Of a stretch of DNA of 64,000 bases, positions 21,836 through 33,267 are shown piece after piece. The stretch spans positions 31,670,864 to 31,734,863 of the forward strand of contig NC_056762.1 in NCBI RefSeq assembly GCF_018687715.1. Reading direction: 5' to 3'. Made by a program: the position numbers and the translations under genes. Within the stretch, counting starts at the first letter, position 1, and each line of letters begins with the position of its first letter. The DNA is from Carya illinoinensis. Its lineage: Eukaryota; Streptophyta; Magnoliopsida; Fagales; Juglandaceae. The notes beneath the pieces were generated by a model. That model made no database searches and was not told the DNA's origin. It saw only the letters and a program-made list of their open reading frames with translations.

Positions 21836-24800
21836 GACCCCCTCAAGTCAAGCGGGAGATCTCTTAAGCACAGACTTGAACAGAGATGGTGAAAACGTGC
21901 AGCTGGAAGTGGTTTTGTAAGCACATCGGCTAACTGATCTTTGCCCGAGATGAACGACACAATGAGAGAATTATTTAGGACCCGATCCCTGACAAAATGA
22001 AAGTCAATTTCCACATGCTTAGTTCTAGCATGGAACACTGGGTTTGATGAGAGATATGTTGTGCCTAAGTTATCACAGTAGAGAGTGGGAGCAGTGCTGA
22101 GAGTTAGACCAAGGTCTCGGTACAGATGTTGTAGCCATATGAGCTAGGCAGTGGCATTTGCAATGGCTTTAAACTCAGCTTCGGTGGATGACCTTGCAAT
22201 TGTTGGCTGCTTCTTAGAGGACCAGGAGATGAGGTTTGGTCCAGAATATATGAGGTATGCACTGGTAGAGCATCTGTCGTCTATACATCCTGCCCAGTCG
22301 GCATCTGTGAATGCACTTAGGTTCATGGTTGCTGATTTAGAGAAGAGTAAACCAGTGTGAGGAGTATGCTTGAGATACCTCAAAATTCTTTTCACAGCTT
22401 TCCAGTGGGGTATTCTTGGTGTATGCATGTACTGGCATACTTTGCTTGTGGCAAAGGCAAGATCGGGTCCAGTGAATGAGAGATACTGTAATGAGCCGAC
22501 AATACTTCTATAAAGAGATGGATCATCAAATAAGTTTCCCTCATGCATACTTAATTTTTCGGATGCTGCCATAGGGGTCTTTACTGATTTTGCTGATTCC
22601 ATTTTGGTTCTTTTGAGTAAGTCTGCAACATATTTGGCTTGAGAGAGCAGTAGACCATCACGTGTATAAGTAGCTTCGATCCCTAAGAAAAAGTTGAGTC
22701 TGCTGAGATCAGTGATTGGAAACTCAAGTCGCAAGGTTTGTACAAGGTCAGTAATAAGTTTCATGTCAGCTCCTGTGATGAGTAAATCATCAACATACAC
22801 AAGAACATAGATGGGCTTATGGCAGGAGATGCGAATAAATAGAGAGGAATCAGCAGAGGAGATGGTGAAACCAAGATCCACTAATTTTTGACTGAGCCGA
22901 GAATACCAAGCACGTGGAGACTGTTTCAAGCCATAAATGGCTTTCCGAAGCTTGCATACATGGTTTGAAAACTGAGGATTAGTAAATCCGGGAGGCTGTG
23001 CCATGAAGACAGTTTCAGATAATGGTCCGTGAAGAAATGCATTTTGAACATCATATTGATGGATAGGCCACTCATTTGACACGGCAGTAGCAAGGACTAG
23101 GCGAATGGTTGTGGCTTTGACGACAGGGCTGAAAGTTTCGTCATAGTCGATGCCCGATTGTTGCAAGAAGCCCTTAGCAACTAATCGTGCTTTCCGTCGC
23201 TCGATTGTTCCATCAGCAAACTTCTTAGTGCGGAAAACCCATTTGCATGAAATTATGTTCGTAGCTTGAGCGGCTGGAACTAAGGACCATGTGGAATTAG
23301 CAATGAGTGCATTAAATTCTTGGGACATTGCAGTCCGCCATGCAGCATACTTGTGGGCGATGGAGAAGCAAGAGGGATTTTCAGGAATTTCAAGGGTAGT
23401 AGTGAGGTGGTCTCGAGGTGGCAGCCAAGAGATTGTACCATCAGTAAACTGTCTGGGACGGCTTGAACCAGTCTGTGAACGTGTCATCATCGGTCTTGCA
23501 TGCTGCAAAACAGGAGGTGATGAAGATAATACGGGAGGAGACGAGTTAAAGGATGGTAAGGAGGATGGAATGGGACCAAGAATTGATGAAGACGGAATGG
23601 GGTGACTCATATCAGATGAGAGTGTAGGAAGTTGAACATGGGTTGGTTCGGTGTTGGAAATGGGTTTAGACAGATGTGCAAAGGGAAAATGTGACTCGTT
23701 GAACCTGACATCTTTGGAGATGTAAATTCGTTGGGTTGATATATGGTAACAAATGGATCCATGATGAGATGGACTTTGGCCTAAGTAAACACATTCCATT
23801 GCTCGATAACTAAATTTGCGTGGATTGAAGGATCGGGTAAGGGGCCAACAAGCGGAGCCGAAAACATGTAGAATCTTTAAGTTGGGTTCAATTTTGTGAA
23901 GTGTGTAGAAGGGAGAGACATGTGCAAGTGATGTGGAGGGAAGGAGATTTATAAGTTTTACTGCATGTTGAAAAGCATAAGGCCAAAATAGGAGAGGAAC
24001 TGAGGCGTGAGCTAGCAAAGCTAAGCCAGAGTCCACTATATGGCGATGCTTCCTTTCAACGACACCGTTTTGAGTGTGTGCATGCGGACAGGTTATTCTA
24101 TGGTTTATTCCTGAGGTGGAGAGAAGGTCAGAGAATGACCTAAATTCCTCTCCCCAGTCGGTTTGCAACTGTTTTAGTTTTGCATTAAATTGTAATTCAA
24201 TGTAGGCCTTAAATTTGATAAAGGTGGAAAGTGCATCAGATTTGTTTTGCAAAGGAAATAACCAAGTGTATCTAGAAAAGTCATCGACAAATGATATGTA
24301 ATAACGAAAGCCTTCATTAGAAACATAAGGAGAGGGACCCCACAAATCACTAAAAACAAGTTCAAATGGTTGTGTAGAACGATGGATTCGGGTAGGAGCT
24401 GGTATGCGATGGTGTTTAGCCATGGCACACGCATTACAAAAGGGAGGTAATGAGAGTGGATCAAACGGGATGCCGTGTTGTTGAAGTGTAGATTGGACGA
24501 TTTTGAAAGAGGGGTGACCAAGTCTTGAGTGCCACAGAGGAATGGAGGAGTTACCATGAGCTAAAGTGCTTGAATGAGCTTGAGGTGAGGTCGGTGTGAA
24601 GGTGTAGAGACCATTACTGGTTCGGCCTTGAAGAAGAAGGCTCCCCGTGTTGCAATCCTTAACATGAAAATAATCGGAGTGAAATTGAAAGTAAACGTTA
24701 TTGTCGAGACAAAATTGTCTTACTGAAATGAGGTTTTTAGTAAAAGAAGGTGCACATAACAGCCTGTTTAAAATAAAAGGAGATGATGAGAATGGAAATC

Positions 24801-25950
24801 GAGCAGAACCAGAGTGGGAAACAGGGACTTGAGAGCCATCACCAACTCGAATATGATCATCTCCAAAGTGTTCTGCAGCATGCAAGTTTAGATTGGCAAG
24901 TTCACTAGTGACATGGTTAGTTGTTGCCGTATCAGGGTACCACGTGCAGTCAGTCAACTGATTTGAGGAGCTGTAGTTGGCGCTGTAGTTGCCGAAAGGT
25001 GCAATTGGTGCTGTGTAAGCTTGATTGAATCGGTAGAGGCAAGAAAGTGCTATGTGTCCAACTCTGTTGCATACTTGGCAAATGGGACGAGCATCAGTAG
25101 AAGAAGATGAAGAAGAGTTGAATGTATTACCTAAATACCCAGAGGAACCACGAGACCGATTTGGAGGATATCTGCCTCCACGCCCACGAGTGCCATTGTT
25201 ACGGCCACGGCCATTGTTGCGACCACGTCCATTGTTGAAAGAACGGGCCGAAAAGTTTGCAGACATCTCCTGGGAAGAAAATAGAGAGAGATTGGCTGCA
25301 TGGTGTTGAAGTCTTGCTTCATGAGCAAGAAGATGGCTGAAGAGTTCCTCTGTTGAAATGGGATCTATGCGAGTAGTGACAGAGGAGACTATAGCATCAT
25401 AGTCTGGACCAAGTCCAGCTAGGAGATAGGGAACGAATTCAGAGGAGGGTAGAGGACGTCCTAATGCTGCCATGGTGTCTGCAAGATTTTTCGCACGATG
25501 AAAATAGACTGGAATGGAATCAACTCCCTTCTTAAGCGATGCTAGCTGAAACTGTGTCTGAACAACACGGGCTTGAGAGGTGGAAGCATATGATTTTTCA
25601 AGAGAGATCCAAACTTCTCGTGTAGAGATGCAGCCCACTACCTGAGCTATAACAGATTCAGATAGTGAGGAGATTAATGCAGACATGACCATTTGGTCAT
25701 GTTGCACCCACATATCATATTCTGGATTAGGGGAGTCATTGGGCAGTTTGGGTAAGGGAGCTAGATGAGTGCCATCTACAAACTTAAATAATCTTTGGCC
25801 TTTTAGATATGGAATGATTTGAACCTTCCACAAAAGGTAGTTTTCGGGAGTAAGCTTGACAGCGATAATGTGAGACAGATTTGGTGAGGAGAGGGAGGGA
25901 GAAGGAGAAGGAGAAGGAGAAAGGGGATTAGAATCACTCATGGTGGACAA
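21739..25950 (-). pseudogene. Copia Gag-Pol polyprotein with a single in-frame stop
   Basis: Reads from ATG 25950 as one frame of about 1400 codons with one TAG at 22144-22146, near the end of RNase H; the same frame continues to a stop at 21739. In order: Gag; a zinc knuckle (CQVCNRVGHIALSC); a protease whose active-site line reads DTATTNHVT instead of the usual D(S/T)GAT; integrase (LWHSRLGHPS, QTDWGEEF, NGVVERKH); RT with YVDD (about 22785-22800); and RNase H (FTDADWAGC, ISWSSKKQ, STEAEF). After the stop come WLQHL, CDN and ARTKHVEIDFHF, all RNase H. The family usually has Glu or Gln at the stop position. Everything else is open, so the loss is recent. Confidence 0.93.
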
Positions 25951-25964
25951 TTAGTCCTGGTATA

Positions 25965-25976
25965 GCTCTGATACCA
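25965..25976 (-). promoter_or_regulatory. Primer binding site of the Ale-type element
   Basis: TGGTATCAGAGC on the minus strand, touching the 5' LTR. This is the perfect plant initiator-Met tRNA site and fixes the element's orientation. Confidence 0.92.
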
Positions 25977-26295
25977 TGCTAAGATAAATGAAATAACTTT
26001 GTATATTTCATCTTGCTGTTTACAATGAGGCTTGCCTCTTTTATACACGAGTTGCAGGTGCTGCACGTAATGCATGTGCAGGCAACTGAGTGCTGCAGCT
26101 AGTGGAGCAAGTGTTGCGCAGGTGCTGCATGTGATGCTGGTCTACTCATGTGCAGGCAACTGAGTGCTGCATGTGCAGGGATCGTTGCTTTGCTGCAGCT
26201 AGTGGAGCAAGTGCTGCGCAGGTGCTGCATGTGATGTTGGTCTACTCATGTGCAGGCAACTGAGTGCTGGATGTGCAGGGATCGTTACTTTAACA
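25977..26295 (-). repeat. 5' LTR of the Ale-type element
   Basis: 319 bases, matching 21517-21835 with about three differences by eye, including the two 100-base units. Followed by GATTA. Confidence 0.93.
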
Positions 26296-27528
26296 GATTA
26301 CAATGGCAAAAATATTCCAAGGAAAATGATGGCACTAGCGTTGCAGAGGACGGAGGGCAATTGGTATTCAACAATCAGCTGTAAATCTTTTGATCCCTAC
26401 CTAAGAAGAAACGCATTTAGATTACCACATGATTCAATCTTCGTCGTCCGAGTTGTCAAATGTGATCTTTTTAGACTTGGGAGCATTTATAGGAATTTCC
26501 TTGAAGTAAGCCCCGTAGAGCTTGGACTCCTCCAATGCAACAGTCCGTACTTAAAATTATTTGAAGTCGTATGAAGAACTGAACAGTGAACAGTAAGCAC
26601 AAAAACCTAATCATGGAGAGGAAAATGATACAAGGAATCAACGCACACCTTCTTCTTTACATGAGTGCAAAATTTTTAAGGGCATCTGGCACAATTTGCC
26701 CAGCTTCTCTGAGAACATTCACCAGCTCCCCAGCAAGTCCCTGAAATAGTTTTGAGAAAATGAAAAATAAAAGAATTGGATAATGAATGATGCTCCCTCT
26801 GTTATTGAACTACCACCCAGAGAGAATTTACCTTGTTCTGCTGCATGAAGAATGTATGGGCAACACCCTTCTTCCCAGCTCATCCAGTCCGCCCAATTCT
26901 GTGGACATAGTCTTCTGTGGTGAGAGGAAAGCTACAGTTGATCACTACTTAAACATCTGGAATATCCAATCCCCGAGCAGCCACGTCAGTAGCTACCTGC
27001 ACATATACGGTGTTGGATAAATGCTACAATAAGTTGCCAACAAAGCCCAAGTACACAGGAATTTCTCCTCTAATCTTTTGATTTGTTGATAAAGCCATTT
27101 CATTTTCTCCCCTCCCTCATCACACAAATTAAATGCAGCAAAGCTAAAAGTGGTCAAGATCGGCTCCACAAAATGAGATCTAATTGACCAAGTGAAGCAG
27201 CTCCCATCGCTGTACACTCTAGGACTCTCCATCATTCGCCCCCAAAATTTAAACCTTCACGCCACAACTCCACAACAAGGGATCTAGAACTGGAGTACTA
27301 CTACCATGATCTGCACAATGCCATCATAATCCAGACCAGGTGTGTTATCTCCAGTAACATGTGCAAGGATCAAGCTTCACACATGGTCGCTCACAACAAA
27401 CAAATGGTAGTAATAATTAGTATCCTAGGCTTCTAGCAAGAGAGCTATGGCCCTTAGTTACCTAGGACGTTGATCATTGTGAAATGCATAAAAGGGGAAT
27501 GTTGTAATGGCTAGTCATTCATATGTTA

Positions 27529-28442
27529 TGTAAAGGCAAAAATTGGCTAGAATTAGATGACTAAATGATAAAGTTTATCTTATCATTATTTAATTAAATT
27601 TAGATGAATGATAAGGTTTATCTTATCATTATTTGATTAAATTTGGATGAATGTAAAATAAGTATTTATTTGTATCTAAACAATGTTGAGTCTATCTAGA
27701 AGTCTTAGGTGTTGTTTAGATAAGTCATTGAGGTTAAAAGCGAGTTCTGGAAGATTTGTATTTATCCAGAAGAAAGCTGAACAGAATTTAGTCAATAACA
27801 GAAGATGTTATCGCGAAATGTTAGCAGTCCCTCGGAACACGTTTTCGTGACTGTTGCTAACCGTTAGCAGAATCCTACTGTGACTAGAACTCTTTCCAGA
27901 CTTTCTATTTAAAGGTATTCGCTTTTATATCTTTTCAATGGTTTTGAGCCATGAATTTTAGAGAGTATATTCTGAGTTTTTATGAGAGAAAATTCACTTG
28001 AAAATTTTCATTCAATTTTTCATATCTTCTTGAGTGTGAAGGAACATCGATTGAATTTCAGCCTCTGGAGTTCTAGAATGGATGTCAACATTTGAAAATC
28101 ACCAAAAGTTCTAGCTGCTACTGCGGTAAAAGACAAACGGGTCATTTGTCTAGACAAGTAAGAGAGTCGAATTGTAAAGGTTTTGTAATTGATTATTGCC
28201 TGTAATTGTTCTTCAAATAATAAGATTGATTTTCCTAAGTTTGGTTGCCCCATAGGGTTTTACCTTTAAAGAGTTCTTTAAAGGGTTTCCCTTCGTAACC
28301 AATCGTTATGTCTTGCAAGTTTGATTATTTATTTTAAAGTATTTGATTCGTTTCATAATCTTGATAATTAATATCTAACTTATTTGTTCCAGGAAATTGG
28401 TAGACAATTTTGTGGTTTTACAAGGGTACGTTAGGAATTTCA
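27529..28442 (+). repeat. 5' LTR of the outer Sirevirus-like element
   Basis: 914 bases. Near its start are two adjacent 43-base units (27567-27609, 27610-27652) with the word TTTATCTTATCATTATTT. The LTR matches 41323-42243 with scattered substitutions. Confidence 0.9.
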
Positions 28443-28444
28443 AT

Positions 28445-28456
28445 TGGTATCAGAGT
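28445..28456 (+). promoter_or_regulatory. Primer binding site of the outer element
   Basis: TGGTATCAGAGT, two bases after the 5' LTR; initiator-Met type with one change. Confidence 0.8.
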
Positions 28457-28497
28457 CAGATTCACTCATTTGAGTGTGATCTGTGCTCTTGTAGATC

Positions 28498-29822
28498 ATG
28501 TCGACGTCATTATAAGTTCCACCATACTTCAATGAGGAAAACTATACTTATTGGAAAGTTCGTATAAAAGCTTTTCTCAAGTCTTTAGATGAACGTGTAT
28601 AGCATTCGGTTGAACGATGATGGAGTAAACCCGAGACATCTATAGATGCTTGGACAAAAGATGAAATAAGCAATTGCAATTTGAATAGTAAAGGATTTAA
28701 CGCTATTTTCATGGCGGTATCCTTCAAAAAATTTAAAATAATCTCCATGTGTGAGATTGTTAAAGAAGCTTGAGATATTTTGGAGGTTACATACGAAGGC
28801 ACAAGAATAGAATAAAAAATTAGAAATTGCAGATGCTAACCTCAAAATTTGAAGAGATTAAAAAGTTAGAAGATAAAAATTTTAATGATTTTTATGCTAA
28901 ACGGAATGATATTGTGAATTCCAGGTTTAATCTCGACGAGAAGGTAGAGGATTCAATGATCGTAAGGAAGATTTTGAGATTTCTACCAGAAAGATTTCGA
29001 CCTAAGGTTACTGTCATTGAGGAAAGTAAGGATTTGGATACAATAAAGATTGAAGAGTTAGTCGGTTCCTTACAAACGTATGAATCCTCACTTCCTCAAA
29101 CAAGAAAATGTAAGTCCATTACTCTCAAAACAGTAAAAGAGTATCAAGATGATTTTTCTGATGAAGAAAATCTTAACAATGAGGATATAGATCTCATAGT
29201 AAGAAAGTTCAGAAAATTCATATTTAATAAAAAGTATAGTGGAAAGAAAAAAAAAAGAGGTAAAGAATTTTCTGCAAAGAAAAATTATTTTGAAAAATGG
29301 AATAAAGAAAAATCTGATAAAGTAAAGTATCATGAATGTTCTAGTTATGGTCATATAAGAATTAAATGTCCAAATTTTATGAAAAATAAAGGAAAAACAT
29401 TGAATGTCACATTTAGTGATAGTTCAGAATCTGAAATTTCAAGTTTATTATCTAATTATGATAATACTTTTGTGGCTTTTTCTACTGTTGTTAATGATTT
29501 TTCTGATATTGAACTAACAAAATCTGAAAGTGATGATGACAATAATGATTCGGGGGTTGCTTTAGTTGTGGATGAGTTGAATTTACAAGAAACTTATAAT
29601 GATGTATGTGAAGAAGTGATCAAATTAAAAAAACTTAACAAGAAGCTGTACAAGAAATTCACTGATATGGAGAGTGAGAAAAATAACTTGTCTGATCCAT
29701 TCAAAATTTCTAATATTGAAATAGTAAGATTAAGGAATCAAAAAATTGTACTAGAAAAAGTATTGAAAAAGGTTCAAGAAAAAACAGCAACACAAAAATT
29801 AAAAGAGATATTGAGTGTTTAA
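28498..29822 (+). pseudogene. Gag of the outer Sirevirus-like element (decayed)
   Basis: From ATG 28498 the frame reads a copia Gag start (PPYFNEENYTYWKVRIKAFL) but carries stops near 28513, 28600, 28618, 28770 and 28812. After a frameshift, a clean frame of 331 codons (28827-29822) continues Gag: LRFLPERFRPKV, KIEELVGSLQTYE, then a zinc-knuckle remnant YHECSSYGHIRIKC whose first Cys is Tyr, then an acidic and coiled-coil tail. The nested element is inserted 80 bases further on. The knuckle loss and the stops mean it is dead. Confidence 0.8.
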
Positions 29823-29902
29823 AAGATGAGTAGTTATAGAACTAGTCTAGGGTACATGGCTTCAAAGGAGAAAGAAAAATTGGTCTCATCATCCGCTGCT
29901 AC

Positions 29903-31299
29903 TGTTGAACCCAAAATTTTAAGTTTTGTGTAATTATATATCTACACATGAATTTTGATGATAACAAATGAATTCAAACAATAAAGAAGTCTCAAACTTA
30001 AGTTGTCTACACAATAGAGTCAAGCACATCAAGGAAACAAGCATGAGTAAGAAGGGAACAAGTTCACATTAAAGTTATAGAGTAATGTTGTAAATCTCTT
30101 CAAAATTCGAAATTAGGATTAATACTCAAAATTAATATTTTATCATAAAACATTAAAATACATTTTCCACATGTGCATGAATATTTTTGAAAATTAAATT
30201 TGAAAATTTTGAAAGATGATTGATTGTCATCTTTTACATGTACATGCCTTGATTAAAGGGTTGAACTTTGAAAATATTAAAGATGATTGATTGTCATCTT
30301 TCACATCTGCATGCTTTATTTGAATATTTTTAAAAATGATTGATATCTTTTTTGACTTATGCAAAAGTTAGATGATTTTGTTTGAAATATTTGAAAAGTA
30401 AAGTGTGCTCCTTTTGTTATATGCAAAAAGTAAAAGATTGGGTTTGAATTTTTTGAAAGGTAAAGTGTGCTCCTTTTGTCATATGCAAAAAGTAAAAGAT
30501 TAGATTTGATTTATTTGAAAAGAAAAGTGTGCTCCTTTTGTCATATGCCAAAAGTAAAAGATTGGGTTTGAAGTTTTTGAAAAATGAATGATGTTGTCTT
30601 TGACAATTGAAAAATAAGACATTTTATTTGAATTTTTTGAAAAAGTGAATGATGTTGTTTTTGACATGTGAATCTTTTTTAATTTGAATATGAAGTCTCA
30701 TATGCCTATAAATAGATCATTTGAGAGTTTCACATTAACAATATCCAGAGCATACAACATTCATTCAAAACTTTCATTCTCTCTTCTCTAAGTATTGAAC
30801 CTTAATCCTTGTTCATTTTGAGAGATATAGTTTGCGTTGTATTGTTCTTATTTCACTCATTGAGGAGTGTTTTCTGATAACCTACCCACTATCAGCTCTT
30901 GTATCAGAAAAATGGTGTGTATAACGCTTGTGCGTGTAAAAAGTGTTCTACACGGGGAATAGTTGAATCACCACATGTAAGGTGATTGCAAGTGTAGAGG
31001 ATGTTCTACACGGATCCTTTGTAGCGGTGTTGTTCAAAGGTGTAATAGGTTTCTATCTCCACCTGAAGGAGGTTGAATAGTGAATTTGGAGATTCTCAAG
31101 GAGTAGCTTGATGCGAGGACGTAGGCAATGGGGCCGAACCTCGTTAACATACTGAGTTTGTTTCTCTCTTACCCTTACTCTTTATATTTATTACTGTTTC
31201 ATATTTTATTTATATTTTATATTATATATTTGATTTATAATTGTTATTTTAAATACAACCCAATTCACCCTCCTTCTTGTGTTAGTCACCTGGGCAACA
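29903..31299 (+). repeat. 5' LTR of the nested Sirevirus, three 62-base units
   Basis: 1397 bases, TG...CA ends. Contains a 62-base tandem unit (AAAGTGTGCTCCTTTTGT...) starting at 30400, 30462 and 30524. The 3' LTR has four. Confidence 0.92.
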
Positions 31300-31301
31300 A
31301 T

Positions 31302-31313
31302 TGGTATCAGAGC
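31302..31313 (+). promoter_or_regulatory. Primer binding site of the nested Sirevirus
   Basis: TGGTATCAGAGC, two bases after the 5' LTR: perfect initiator-Met tRNA site. Confidence 0.9.
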
Positions 31314-31548
31314 TAGTTGACATGTACTGTTCATACAGGCAGATCACTCATGGGAACTCTCGCTTGTGACTGTGTCACCGAAGCAAGACTCTCCGACCAT
31401 AGGTGACGGTGCACCGGTAGAGATGGTGGCCGGCTAGTCTGGTAGGTACAATTGTTAGGTGACATAGGTGCGGCCTATAATCAGTAACAATTAGTATCAG
31501 AGCTAAGAGCTCTATTATAAGATTAACTATCTTTTGAGTTAAGATCTT

Positions 31549-33180
31549 ATGGCTAATATTGCAGCTTCATTTGATGAAGATCAATCTAGCAGTCGGCCTC
31601 CACTCTTTTGTGGAGATAATTACTCATTCTGGAAAGTTAAAATGAGAATATTCCTTCAGGCTCAAGGTCGAAAAATCTGGAAATGTATTGTAAATGAACC
31701 TTATATTGCAACAAAAGTGGTTGATGGAGTAAAGGTCAAAAATGAAGAAGAAGAGTTTAATCGTGAAGACGATAGACTTTATACTTTGAATTTAACTGTT
31801 ATGAATTTATTATTTAATGCTCTCAATGGAAATGAGTTTAATAGAATAATGACTTGTGCTACGGCAAAAGAAATTTGGGATAATTTGGAAGTTACTTATG
31901 AAAGAATTTCGCAAGTCAAGGAATAAAAAATTTATATCCTTACTCATGAATATGAAATGTTTAAGATGAATGGTGATGAATCTATTTCTAGTATGCACAC
32001 TCATTTTATTAACATCATAAACAGTTTGACAGCTCTTGGCAAAATTTATTCCAAGGTGGAGATAGTAAGAAAAATTCTCAACTCTCTACCAAAACGCTGG
32101 GAATCAAAAGTGACAGCGATTCTTGAAGCTAGAGACCTCAAGAAGCTCGAAGTGAATAAACTCATCGGGTCACTTATCACCCATGAGTACACATTAAAAA
32201 GAGGAGAAGAAGAAGGAAAGCTAAAGAAGAGCTTGGCACTTAAAGTTGTTGCTCATGAAAGTAAAAGTGATGAAAATGAGGAAAATAAAGACAAAGATTA
32301 AGAAGTTGCGATGATAATAAAAAGAATTCAGAGGTTCTTAAAGAATAAAACTCCTCCAAGGAAATCTTTCAAAAAGTTTTCCAAGAAAAATTCAGGTAAA
32401 AATGACAATTTAATTTGTTATAAATGCAATATGCCTGGTCATATCAAACCAGATTGTCATCTACTAAAGAAAGATCGAAACAAGGGCAAGAAAGTAATGA
32501 AAGGTATATGGGATGATGATTCAAGTAGTTCAGATAGTGAAGCAAGTAATGAAAAATCAGCAAATTTTTGTCTTATAGCTAAAGATGACATTGAGGTAAC
32601 AAATCTTGATAATATTGAAGATCTTTCATATGAAGAATTGTAAAATATTTTAGAAGAGGTATATGAGGAATTTGAAAAATTGGGTATCAAGTATATTGCT
32701 TTGAAAAAGAAAAATTTTTCTTTAACAAAAGAAATTAATATTTTAAGAAAAGAAAGTATCATTTTGAAAGATGAAAATCTTGAATTGAATAAGAAGAAAA
32801 CCGATTTAGAAAATATTGTTGAAAACTTTACGAATAGAAAAAGAAATTTTGAAAAACTTCTTGGTAGTCAAAAATGTATTTTTGACAAGACAGATTTGGG
32901 ATATATGCCAAAACAAAAATACAAAATTTATAAAAATTTCTTTGATAATCCTTCTACATCAAAGACTAATATTCAAAATTCTTTTCATAAAAATAATTTT
33001 ATCAAAAAAAGATATTATTATAATCATTCAAACTTTTCATATATGTCACATACTATTTGCAATTTTTGTAATAGAAATGGTCATAATTATTATACTTGTC
33101 CTATTAGAAGAAATCATACAATGACTATTAGGGTCATATGGGTACCTAAAAATCTTGTTTCTTCTAATACTAATAAATAA
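31549..33180 (+). pseudogene. Gag of the nested Sirevirus, one frame with three internal stops
   Basis: Starts MANIAASFDEDQSSSRPPLF, then the UBN2-type Gag core (DNYSFWKVKMRIFLQAQG, SLPKRWESKV). A zinc knuckle CYKCNMPGHIKPDC (near 32420), a coiled-coil stretch, and a second knuckle CNFCNRNGHNYYTC (near 33058) follow. The frame holds TAA at 31924, 32299 and 32641, with no frameshift, to the end at 33178-33180. Two knuckles flanking a coiled coil are typical of Sireviruses. Confidence 0.85.
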
Positions 33181-33267
33181 AGGACCTAAAGAACTTGGAT
33201 ACCAAGAAAAATCATTTTAATTGTTTTTATAGATATGCATGAAGTCATCCACAAGCAAAAACAAGTA

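Larger units (their letters stand above)
21517..26295 (-). mobile_element. Ty1/copia LTR retrotransposon (Ale/Retrofit type), minus strand
   Basis: A 4779-base element with two 319-base LTRs (21517-21835 and 25977-26295), a perfect target duplication GATTA (21512-21516 and 26296-26300) and an intact empty site at 52662-52666 in copy B. Integrase precedes RT, as in copia. By eye the LTRs differ at only about three positions (around 1%), so this is one of the youngest insertions in the window. The clade name rests on gag style and small size and is tentative. Confidence 0.95.

Noticed and set aside
26787..27020. Plus-strand frames over helicase exon 11 (also 53154-53387)
   Set aside because: The minus strand encodes helicase motifs V and VI with proper splice sites; the plus frames are shadows.
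30400..30585. 62-base tandem units as a CRISPR-like array
   Set aside because: The units are adjacent with no unique spacers, lie in an LTR, and this is plant nuclear DNA.
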